Shown here piece by piece: positions 1 to 6,964 of a stretch of 64,000 bases of DNA (position 1 is its first letter; every line of letters starts with the position of its first letter). The position numbers and the translations under genes were made by a program. The stretch lies in contig NZ_QFFY01000004.1 of assembly GCF_003131205.1 (NCBI RefSeq), positions 372,001-436,000 of the forward strand, read 5' to 3'. Below the pieces are notes generated by a model, which saw only the letters and a list, made by a program, of their open reading frames with translations, made no database searches and was not told the DNA's origin. Source of the DNA: Occallatibacter savannae (lineage in GTDB: Bacteria; Acidobacteriota; Terriglobia; Terriglobales; Acidobacteriaceae).

Positions 1-40
1 TAGATTTGCTGGCGTTTTTCGCTATGCAAAGGAGGTTGAC

Positions 41-598
41 GTGACTACTCAATTTGAACTTCAGCCGAAGGAGACGGAGCTTCAGAAACTGGCGGACCAG
101 TGCTGGGAGGAGGCTCCGAACCGGGAGAGGCGCCTGGAGGAAGAGGCGTACGAGGCCGGGGAGGCGATCCGGAGAGGCGAGTACTCGCTGGCCAACCTGG
201 AGGCGATTGTCCGATGGAAGTCGGAGCGGCTGGTGGTGTATGTCATTGCGAACAGCACAACGAGCATCCGACGGGCGCTTGAGGTTGCGGCGACTCCGGA
301 GAGCACGACCGCCGAGGCGATGAGTGCGCTGCTGGCGCTGAAGGGTGTGGATCTGCCGCTGGCGACGGCGATCATGGCGGTGATTCATCCGGAAAAATAC
401 ATCGAGTTGGATATGGGCGACCTGGAAGCGCTGGGGCAGATGCGGCAGGATGTGCGGTTCTATGAGGAGTACCTGACGTTCTGCCGGAGGCTGGTGGAGC
501 GGGGGTTCGTGATGCCGCAGACGGAGGCGCCGGGGCCGACGCCGCTGCATGCGCTGGATCGGGCGCTGGTGCAGTGGTCGCGGAACAGGTCGTTGTGA
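41..598 (+). CDS. HhH-motif hypothetical protein, 185 aa
   Basis: The GTG start is set by a strong AGGAGG ribosome site at about 30-35. The protein is soluble and rich in Glu and Arg at its N-terminus. Residues of about 95-125 (core LLALKGVDLPLATAIMAV, followed by HPEKYIELD) look like the helix-hairpin-helix and following strand of the HhH-GPD base-excision glycosylase fold. I do not see a full catalytic Lys/Asp arrangement, so a DNA-binding or DNA-repair role is inferred only. It precedes kdsA with a repeat-filled gap, so the two need not be one operon. Confidence 0.75.
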   Translation: MTTQFELQPKETELQKLADQCWEEAPNRERRLEEEAYEAGEAIRRGEYSLANLEAIVRWKSERLVVYVIANSTTSIRRALEVAATPESTTAEAMSALLALKGVDLPLATAIMAVIHPEKYIELDMGDLEALGQMRQDVRFYEEYLTFCRRLVERGFVMPQTEAPGPTPLHALDRALVQWSRNRSL

Positions 599-612
599 GT
601 CGGACTTAATCG

Positions 613-717
613 TTTCTCAAGTCTCCAACGGAAGGAGACATGGGGCACCCGGCAGCCGTTTTTAGTTGAGATGTTCTCTCCCCGGTCCCCAAAGGCGAGG
701 GACCGGGGGCACCCGCC
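613..717. repeat. Family A palindromic repeats, two copies
   Basis: Two hairpin units lie in tandem. One has the GTCTCC/GGAGAC arms at about 619-638 followed by TGGGGCACCCGG. The other has CCCCGGTCCC and GGGACCGGGG arms around AAAGGCGA at about 675-707, followed by GGCACCCG. The same layout (palindrome, then GGGGCACCC) recurs at 1.8-1.95 kb and 7.75 kb. The second copy supplies the first residues of the longest kdsA reading frame, which argues for a later kdsA start. Confidence 0.75.
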
Positions 718-751
718 ACTTATGGGGCGCTTACCAGATAGAATCGGGGTC

Positions 752-1570
752 GTGAGCCATACGTTTGAGATTGGACCGGTAAGGGTGGGAGAGGGCCGGC
801 TGTTTTTGATCGCCGGCCCTTGCGTCATTGAGTCGGAAACGCACGTGAGAAAGATGGCTGAAGCCATTCAGCGGATCACGAGCGATCTGGACGTCCCTTA
901 CATTTTCAAAGCGAGCTACGACAAGGCGAACCGGACGAGCGTGAAGAGTTTTCGCGGGCCGGGGCTGGTGGAGGGCGCGAAGATTCTGGGGCGGCTGGCG
1001 AAGGATACGGGACTGCCGGTGCTGACGGACGTGCACGAGCCGGGACATTGCGAGGTGGCGGCGGAGCACGTTGATGTGCTGCAGATTCCGGCGTTTCTTT
1101 GCAGGCAGACGGATCTGCTGGTGGCGGCGGGAAAGACCGGTCGCGCGGTGAACATCAAGAAGGGGCAGTTTGTTGCGCCGTGGGATATGAAGCATCCGGT
1201 GGAGAAGGTGCGCTCGACGGGAAATGAGCGCGTGTTTCTGACGGAGCGCGGGGCGAGCTTTGGGTATAACACGCTGGTGGTGGATTACCGAGCGCTGCCG
1301 GTGATGCGGGAGATGGCCCCGGTTGTTTTTGACGGGACACATTCGGTGCAGCAGCCTTCGGCGGCAAATGGGGTGAGCGGGGGGCAGCCGGAGTTCATTC
1401 CGCTGCTGGCAAGGGCGGCGGTGGCGGCGGGTGTAGATGGCGTGTTTCTTGAAGTGCATGACGACCCGGCTCATGCGATGTCGGATGGGGCGAATGCACT
1501 GCGGCTGGACTTGCTGAAGGGGTTGCTGGAGAGGTTGCTAGCGATTCAGGAGACGGTTAGTAGCCAGTAG
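752..1570 (+). CDS. kdsA: 3-deoxy-8-phosphooctulonate synthase (KDO-8-P synthase)
   Basis: The enzyme condenses phosphoenolpyruvate with arabinose 5-phosphate to make KDO-8-phosphate for the LPS inner core, in the cytoplasm. Family blocks are complete: LIAGPCVIES, FKASYDKANRTS, DVHEPGH, QIPAFLCRQTDLL, NIKKGQF, FDGTHSVQQP and EVHDDPAHAMSDG. The Cys in AGPC with the later His, Glu and Asp fits the metal-dependent class rather than the Asn-containing E. coli type. I chose the GTG at 752 (272 aa, usual length) because longer frames from 671 or 722 begin in or next to a repeat; no clear ribosome site settles it. Confidence 0.95.
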   Translation: MSHTFEIGPVRVGEGRLFLIAGPCVIESETHVRKMAEAIQRITSDLDVPYIFKASYDKANRTSVKSFRGPGLVEGAKILGRLAKDTGLPVLTDVHEPGHCEVAAEHVDVLQIPAFLCRQTDLLVAAGKTGRAVNIKKGQFVAPWDMKHPVEKVRSTGNERVFLTERGASFGYNTLVVDYRALPVMREMAPVVFDGTHSVQQPSAANGVSGGQPEFIPLLARAAVAAGVDGVFLEVHDDPAHAMSDGANALRLDLLKGLLERLLAIQETVSSQ

Positions 1571-1679
1571 CCAGTAGCCAGTTCGAACCAGCAACCCAAT
1601 GGTTGCTTGAATTTCTGGGACCAGGCAGGCCAGTGTCCCGTTTGGCCTGAAGCCCATTCCATACAAAAAATTGGAACTT

Positions 1680-2072
1680 TTAGATGATCCCGTCCAGGAC
1701 GGGGTTGACTGTTTCCCACTTCATCCGCGGTTGGGCGGTGAAAAGGGTCGGGCACGCGGCTGGTCCCGGCCTCGGTGTGTTGGTCTCCCGTGTCTCCAAA
1801 GACGCGAGACAGGGAGCACCGGGCTTGATTGTGTTGCCATCCCCGATCCCCAAGAGCGAGGGATCGGGGGCACCCGGCGCTTTGCGATCCTCGGTTCCCA
1901 AATGTGTGGGCCCCTTCAGCAGGTTCAGGGCAGGCTCCTGGGTACTGACTGTCATGAGCGAGGCTCCGTAAGCTTTCAGGCCGTTGATGAACGCGTTGCG
2001 AAGGAATGTGTACCAATCGAATCGGCTTGTGGGTGTCTGCTGGGCTGCCGGAATCAAAGTGGAGTTCGCCAT
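1680..2072 (-). CDS. Possible short protein whose 3' half is repeat-derived
   Basis: The ATG at 2072 follows a strong minus-strand AAGGGAGG. The first 45 or so residues (MANSTLIPAAQQTPTSRF..., then FINGLKAYGASLMTV) look like ordinary protein. Downstream the frame runs through three family A palindromes, giving low-complexity residues such as LNLLKGPTHLG. It may be a small gene invaded by repeats, so that its original C-terminus is lost, or a chance frame. I do not recognise the N-terminal segment. Confidence 0.4.
   Translation of the reverse strand: MANSTLIPAAQQTPTSRFDWYTFLRNAFINGLKAYGASLMTVSTQEPALNLLKGPTHLGTEDRKAPGAPDPSLLGIGDGNTIKPGAPCLASLETRETNTPRPGPAACPTLFTAQPRMKWETVNPVLDGII
1780..1952. 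repeat. Family A palindromic repeats, three copies
   Basis: Three units follow one another: GTGTCTCCAAAGACGCGAGAC with AGGGAGCACCGGG (about 1788-1823); CCCCGATCCCCAAGAGCGAG with GGATCGGGGGCACCCGG (about 1841-1878); and CGGTTCCCAAATGTGTGGGCC with CCTTCAGCAGGTTCAGGGCAGG (about 1889-1941). The last contains the widespread TTCGACAAGCTCAGG-type core in diverged form. Confidence 0.75.
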
Positions 2073-2380
2073 CGAGTTGAACCTCCCTTTCATTCGCTGC
2101 TTTCTGTTTGGGGAAGAGCGAATGACGGGAGATTAGCGAGGAATGAAGGCACAAACTGCCGGCCCGGGACAGTTTCGAAGGTGTCACAAGGAACGGCAGG
2201 CCAGGGGTGGGCGAGGCAGCGGAGCAAGCGGGAGTAAGGGGGCGAGCGTTGTGCGAGAGAAGCATCCCTCAGGGGCTGAAGCCCGCGGCCTGACGGAGTT
2301 ATGCGGCATGACTGAAGTCGCGCCCTTTCAAAACGAGTCCCGGATTTTTCAGCCACGTGTGAGGCGCGGCCGCAAACCTT

Positions 2381-3277
2381 TCAGGAGAAACGGGCGAGTT
2401 CAGCGCGGGCGGCGTCGGCGAGGAACGGGAAGACGCAGATGCGCGGGCCGTTGGGGAGTTTGCCGGAGGCGGCGGTGCAGGCGTCACAGATGATGGCGGC
2501 GGTTTGATCGAGGCCGCGGACCCAGCGGGGGCGGGTGACGTTGCGTAGGACGAGGCGTTCGTTTTCGACGCCGGCGGCTTCAAGGACAGTGCGGGCAATT
2601 TCGACGAAGTCGGGCCAGCGGGAGGCGACGCCGATGAGGCCGCCGTGAAGCGAGGAGAGCCAGGAATCGAGCCAGGCGCGTGCGGAGTTGATTTGCAGGG
2701 TAATGAGTTCGACGCCCATGGGGAGCAGGGGCCGGACAGTGTCGGCCTGGCTGGGGCGGCAGAGGGGCACCGCGGCGAGGACCGTTTCAGGGTTGGCGCA
2801 TTCTTCGAACGAGGCTGCAGTGACGGGCAAGATCGCGAGCTGGCGAATTTCGGTCAGCAGGATCTCGCGGACTTCGGGGTCGGGCTCGATGAGGAGGAAG
2901 TGGTCGGGGGGCGGGGAGGCGAGCCATTGAGCGACGCGGTGGCGTACGTGTGCTGCGGGCATGTTGAGCTCGCGGACCGCGCGGAAGAATCCGGCGATGT
3001 GCTGATCGAGGATCTGTTCGGGAGTGGAGGGGGCGGCGACTTTGTTTTTGACGTAAACGCCGCTGCCGTGGCGGAATTCGGTCCAGCCTTCGCGTTCGAG
3101 CTGGCGGTATCCGGCGCTAATGGTGTTGGGGTGGATGCTGAAGCGGCGGGCGAGCTCGCGGGTGCTGGGAAGGCGGTCGCCGGGGCGGAGATCTCCCGCC
3201 AGGATCGCAAGCGAGACCTGGGTGACAAGCTGGCGGTAGATGGGAACTTCGCTGGCGGACGAAAACCAGAAGCGCAC
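2381..3277 (-). CDS. GntR-family transcriptional regulator (YtrA-like)
   Basis: Residues 1-75 form the GntR winged helix (EVPIYRQLVTQVSLAIL, GDLRPGDRLPSTRELARRF, NTISAGYRQLEREGW, GSGVYVKN). The remaining 220 or so residues are an effector-like domain without an aminotransferase lysine motif, so this is a YtrA-like rather than MocR-like member. I chose GTG 3277, starting VRFWFSSASEVPIYRQ, because acidobacterial relatives begin at this point; an ATG at 3325 gives 16 extra residues. No permease gene is adjacent, so its target is not evident. Confidence 0.88.
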   Translation of the reverse strand: MRFWFSSASEVPIYRQLVTQVSLAILAGDLRPGDRLPSTRELARRFSIHPNTISAGYRQLEREGWTEFRHGSGVYVKNKVAAPSTPEQILDQHIAGFFRAVRELNMPAAHVRHRVAQWLASPPPDHFLLIEPDPEVREILLTEIRQLAILPVTAASFEECANPETVLAAVPLCRPSQADTVRPLLPMGVELITLQINSARAWLDSWLSSLHGGLIGVASRWPDFVEIARTVLEAAGVENERLVLRNVTRPRWVRGLDQTAAIICDACTAASGKLPNGPRICVFPFLADAARAELARFS

Positions 3278-3462
3278 GGAAGCATTGTTACAGGGGATAA
3301 GGGAACGAGGGAACAAAGGAACCAATGGGAGGGGTGACGAGAGAGGGACATAGAAGCAGGGATCAGGGATTAGGGATTAGAGAACAGGGACGTAGGGACC
3401 AGGGGGCGAGGGGACAGGGGAACAACGCTAGAGGTTAGCAGCAGGGAAATAAATCCGCCTAT

Positions 3463-3499
3463 TTGACAGTTAACTGCCAAAAGTGGCAATGTACTGTCA
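3463..3499 (+). promoter_or_regulatory. Nested dyad operator overlapping the TetR start codon
   Basis: TGACAGT (3464-3470) mirrors ACTGTCA (3493-3499), and TGCCA (3475-3479) mirrors TGGCA (3484-3488), about the same centre at 3481.5. Each half, TGACAGTTAACTGCCA and TGGCAATGTACTGTCA, is itself partly palindromic, as expected for two TetR dimers. TTGACA at 3463-3468 could be a -35 box and CAATGT at 3487-3492 a -10 box (18-bp spacer). That would place transcription at or near the ATG at 3499. Confidence 0.75.
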
Positions 3500-4104
3500 T
3501 GAAGCAAGGATCAATCGAATCGCTGAGAGAAAAGCATGCGGAAGCTACCCGGGAACACATTCTGGGCAAGGCTTACGAATTGCTGGTGGAGCATCCGGAG
3601 CAGCCGTTCTCTCATGAGGCGGTAGCGAAGAGGGCTGAGGTGGGAGCGCGGACGGTTTACCGGTATTTCCCTTCGCAGGCTGATTTGTATGAGGGCATGT
3701 GGTTGTTGCTTCGGAGGCATTCGGGGACAATCTTCCCGCAGACCGAGGAGGAGATCCTGCCGCAGGTGCCGGTGCTGTTTGGGAATTTCGATCGGAATGA
3801 GAAGGTGATCCGGGCGGTGCTCGAGTCGCCGATGGGGCACCGGGTTCGGGAGCGGGGGATTCCGGAGGGGCGTGAGTCATTTCAGAAGAGTCTTGCCGGA
3901 CTCACGAAAGGGATGAGCGCGGCGAAACAGCGGCAGGTGATTGCGGTCTTTCTGGCGGTGTATTCGGCACCGTTCTGGGAGTTGTTGCGGAATCGCGGAG
4001 GTCTTGATGGCAAGGATGCGATTGATGCGGCGGAGTGGACGATGAGCACGCTGCTTGAGGGTTTGAGAAAGAAAGCACGGAAGAGCAAAACGAGGAGGCG
4101 GTGA
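3499..4104 (+). CDS. TetR-family transcriptional regulator
   Basis: This 201-aa protein has the TetR N-terminal HTH at residues of about 13-60 (ILGKAYELLVEHPEQPFSH, VAKRAEVGARTVYRYFPSQ, DLYEGMW) and an all-helical ligand domain. The ATG at 3499 is preferred over the upstream TTG at 3463 because the latter lies inside the operator. No Shine-Dalgarno is visible, which fits leaderless translation. It overlaps the cupin gene by one base (TGA/ATG), so the two form an operon, and the nested dyad implies self-repression. Confidence 0.88.
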   Translation: MKQGSIESLREKHAEATREHILGKAYELLVEHPEQPFSHEAVAKRAEVGARTVYRYFPSQADLYEGMWLLLRRHSGTIFPQTEEEILPQVPVLFGNFDRNEKVIRAVLESPMGHRVRERGIPEGRESFQKSLAGLTKGMSAAKQRQVIAVFLAVYSAPFWELLRNRGGLDGKDAIDAAEWTMSTLLEGLRKKARKSKTRRR

Positions 4105-4592
4105 TGGGAGTGCAGATGGAGACAGGAAATACTCTTGTACTTGATGAGGCGGAGGGCCGGACGGCGGAGCCTCTCGACATTCTGGGACAGACGGTTCTTG
4201 TGAAGCTGGCGAGCGGCGATACAGGAGGGGATGCGGCTGAATTTCATCTGACAGTGCCGCCGATGTCGGGCCCGCCGCTTCACCGGCACGCGCGCGAGGA
4301 TGAGTGGTTTTATGTTCTCGAGGGAACGATCACGGTGGAGATTGATGGCGCGCGAAGTGTGCTGAACCCGGGTGGTTCGGCTTTTGCGCCGCGCCGGACG
4401 GTGCACGCGTTCCAGAACTTCACGAGCGAGACAGGAAAGATCCTTGTGATGACGACCCCGGGCACGGATTTCAACCGCTTCTTCGTTGCGTTGTCGGCGC
4501 ACAACATGGGGCTTGCTGCGCCGGACCTTCCGGGCAGCGTGCAGATCATGATGGAACACGGGATTGAGATGATGGGGCCGCCGTTGTCGTGA
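4104..4592 (+). CDS. Cupin-domain protein
   Basis: The protein has 162 aa and a single conserved beta-barrel cupin. Motif 1 contains the metal-binding set PLHRHAREDEWFYVLEG and motif 2 is PRRTVHAFQN. Family members are metal-dependent dioxygenases or sugar-binding proteins; the substrate cannot be told. The start at 4104 follows AGGAGG (4093-4098) inside the 3' end of the TetR gene, so translation is coupled and the cupin is probably the enzyme controlled by that regulator. Confidence 0.88.
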   Translation: MGVQMETGNTLVLDEAEGRTAEPLDILGQTVLVKLASGDTGGDAAEFHLTVPPMSGPPLHRHAREDEWFYVLEGTITVEIDGARSVLNPGGSAFAPRRTVHAFQNFTSETGKILVMTTPGTDFNRFFVALSAHNMGLAAPDLPGSVQIMMEHGIEMMGPPLS

Positions 4593-4681
4593 GCGATGTC
4601 GTTCGCTCACTCATCGCGATGGGTGGGTACAGCTTTCGGGGTGCATCTCGAAATAGAATCTTGCTGGAGGAGTAAGGGGAA

Positions 4682-5110
4682 ATGTCGGAAGCTCAAAACA
4701 TCGCCGCGCTCGATCGGTTTGTAGAAGAGGTTATCAATCAGGGCAAGTACGAAGTATGCGATGAAATTGTGGAGGAGAATTTTGTAGAGCTCGATCCGTT
4801 GCCCGGGCAGCAGCAGGGGCGAGAGGGGCTGAAGGACGTGATCCGGATGCTGAGGACGGGTTTTCCCGACATCCACTGGGTTGTGGAGGAGACGATTGCT
4901 TCGGGCGATAAGGTAGTGTCGCGTTTCAAATGGACGGGTACGCATCGTGGGGATTTCCTCGGAATTCCTGCGAGCGGAAGGAAGGTGGCGGTGCCGGGAG
5001 TCGTGATCGATCGGCTGCAGAACGGGAAGATGGCGGACAGTCGCATTCTGATGGATACGATGGGAATGATGCAGCAGCTCGGGGTGATACCGGGACCGGG
5101 TGCTGCTTAG
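4682..5110 (+). CDS. SnoaL-like ester cyclase family protein
   Basis: This 142-aa protein has the NTF2/SnoaL fold pattern: N-terminal helices (NIAALDRFVEEVINQGKY), GREGLKDVIRMLRTGFPDIHW, and strands with DKVVSRFKWTGTHRGDFLGI and KVAVPGVVIDRL. SnoaL relatives are polyketide cyclases or uncharacterised small-molecule enzymes. GGAGGAG and AAGGGG precede the ATG. It is 89 bp after the cupin gene on the same strand and could belong to the TetR operon. Confidence 0.85.
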   Translation: MSEAQNIAALDRFVEEVINQGKYEVCDEIVEENFVELDPLPGQQQGREGLKDVIRMLRTGFPDIHWVVEETIASGDKVVSRFKWTGTHRGDFLGIPASGRKVAVPGVVIDRLQNGKMADSRILMDTMGMMQQLGVIPGPGAA

Positions 5111-5122
5111 GAGTGGTGGGAT

Positions 5123-6796
5123 TTATTCCGCCAATTGAGTGCCGACGATGGAGTAGCTTGCAGACTGCTGCGTAGAAAGACTGGCAGCTTCGTCCTCTTC
5201 GATGAGTTCGAGCAGGCGAGCGTGACAGGAACGGTCGTAGCTGGTTGATCCTGTATTGGGCAGTGTTGAAAGGTGGTCGGCGCCTGGTTTCCAGGCTTGG
5301 CGGGCGAGGTCGAAGCGACGCTCTGACCAGTGGTAAGCGCACTTTGCCTGCCAGTAGTTGGTGTCCTGCGAATCGAGCTGTTTCGCTTGCACTGACTGCC
5401 AGTAGGAACGCGCGGCTTCTGCATCGCGCCGGGTCAGGGCGGCATTGACGACCATGCAGGCGTGAAGACCGGGACGAGCATCAGAAGCAGATTTCTTGAA
5501 GACCTCTTCGGCGTGGCTGAAGGCGATGGAAGCTTGCTGGAACTCGCCGCGATCGAGGTGGAACTCGGTTGCCCACAGGCGAAGCAGCAACGCAATCTCA
5601 CCGGTTGTGAAATGAGCCGAAGCGCGGTCGAGGGCAGCGATATCGAAATCTTTCGGGCGGATCGCGGACAGGTAACCACCGCCTGCGATTCTTGCGCAGC
5701 GTTGGTAGTCGTAGAGGGGGCCGCCGCGGAAGATCTGAAGGATACGTGCGCCATCGGAGTAGAGGCCATCGGGGCGCAATGGAACAAGGTTGATGACTCC
5801 GGCGACGAGACTGATGGTGGCAAAGAGCCCGACGGGCTCCCAGAGGAACTGCCAGGGGGCGCCGACGGCGGACCATGCGAGCACGGCTGCAATCGCACCG
5901 GTGAGCAAGTTCACGAACGGTCCCGCGGCGATGACGGTGACCTCGTTCCAGCGGCTTTCGTTGGGGTCGACGGGGACTAGGCCGGCGGCACCTGAGAAGG
6001 CGAGGAGTTGGGAGGGGCGAAAGGAGAATGTCCAGCGTCCTTCGAGGGCGCGCCACTGAAGCGGGCCGACGATGAAGGCGCGAAGCTTCATGCCTAGGGC
6101 AATACCGGTGAACGCATGGCCCGCTTCGTGGAGCAGGGTGGCGAAGCCGATTACGAGGAACCATTGCAGCCATGCGTCCAAACCGTGCGTGAAGGGCAGA
6201 TCGTGTTCGTAGCCCCAACGGGTGTAGACGTTCATGAGCCAGACAGTCGCGGCTACCTGGAGGATGATGCCGATGGTGTCGAGGTAGCGGTGGGTTCCGT
6301 CTCCGGCGATGCGTTGAGGAGTAGCGAGCGCCTCGAACTCATCTGGTTTAGCTGACTTTCTGAACGCTACAAGCCCCGAAATTCCTGCTGCCGTAGAGAC
6401 AATGATCACGCCCACAACCGTGTAGGAGATCCAACCCGGGAACCCAGGACTACGGATCATGTCGTAAACGGCGGGAGTGAGGGGAATGGCTGAGAGCAAC
6501 ATGAAAATGCTTGCGATGAATCCCCAACGCCGTGCCGATCTGTGCCCGGAGCTCAACCGCCACCAGGCGATGCCGAAGATGGTGGCGAGAATAGGAGGTA
6601 TAGCCATGATGAGACGCGCCAGAAGCAGCAGCAAGATCGAGGAGGCTCTCAACGCCAGGCTTGTCGGATGGAACTCATCTATTGTTCGCGGAAGAGGAGC
6701 GAGAAACAACGACGGAATGGCGTGCACGGAAGCGATCAAATAGATCAGTGCCGCGTTCGCAAAGCAGGCGCGCAAAAGTTTGCGGAGTGTGAGCAC
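5123..6796 (-). CDS. M50-type site-2 membrane metalloprotease
   Basis: This 557-aa polytopic protein has several hydrophobic segments in the first 150 residues, then the zinc motif LLHEAGHAFTG (HExxH) near residue 222 inside a membrane segment, and the second M50 motif NLVPLRPDG with SDGARI near residue 330. The last 200 residues are soluble and helical, perhaps a TPR-like region. M50 enzymes cleave substrates within the membrane, often anti-sigma factors; no such partner is adjacent. It is divergent from the S9 peptidase gene. Confidence 0.85.
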   Translation of the reverse strand: MLTLRKLLRACFANAALIYLIASVHAIPSLFLAPLPRTIDEFHPTSLALRASSILLLLLARLIMAIPPILATIFGIAWWRLSSGHRSARRWGFIASIFMLLSAIPLTPAVYDMIRSPGFPGWISYTVVGVIIVSTAAGISGLVAFRKSAKPDEFEALATPQRIAGDGTHRYLDTIGIILQVAATVWLMNVYTRWGYEHDLPFTHGLDAWLQWFLVIGFATLLHEAGHAFTGIALGMKLRAFIVGPLQWRALEGRWTFSFRPSQLLAFSGAAGLVPVDPNESRWNEVTVIAAGPFVNLLTGAIAAVLAWSAVGAPWQFLWEPVGLFATISLVAGVINLVPLRPDGLYSDGARILQIFRGGPLYDYQRCARIAGGGYLSAIRPKDFDIAALDRASAHFTTGEIALLLRLWATEFHLDRGEFQQASIAFSHAEEVFKKSASDARPGLHACMVVNAALTRRDAEAARSYWQSVQAKQLDSQDTNYWQAKCAYHWSERRFDLARQAWKPGADHLSTLPNTGSTSYDRSCHARLLELIEEDEAASLSTQQSASYSIVGTQLAE

Positions 6797-6964
6797 GAGC
6801 AGCGATCTCCGGGTGAATGGCGGTGGGCCGGTGGAGCAACTATAGCGCAGGAAGGAAGATCTGGATCTGGCCCGGAAGTACCGAGCAAGGTGAACCTCGA
6901 GGGCTGGGCGGATGTTACCGCATTTGATGGAGAGAGTTCATTTGCGGCTGGTAGCATTTTGAAC

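Larger units (their letters stand above)
1571..2380. other. Repeat-rich spacer between kdsA and the GntR gene
   Basis: It opens with three tandem AGTAGCC units after the kdsA stop (about 1558-1580). It then holds three family A palindromes (1780-1952), one possible short minus-strand gene (1680-2072), and, near 2262-2350, a REP-like stretch containing TCAGGGGCTGAAGCCCG and GGCATGACTGAAGTCGCGCC, a type I associate with acidobacterial intergenic DNA. No other gene is convincing. Confidence 0.6.
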
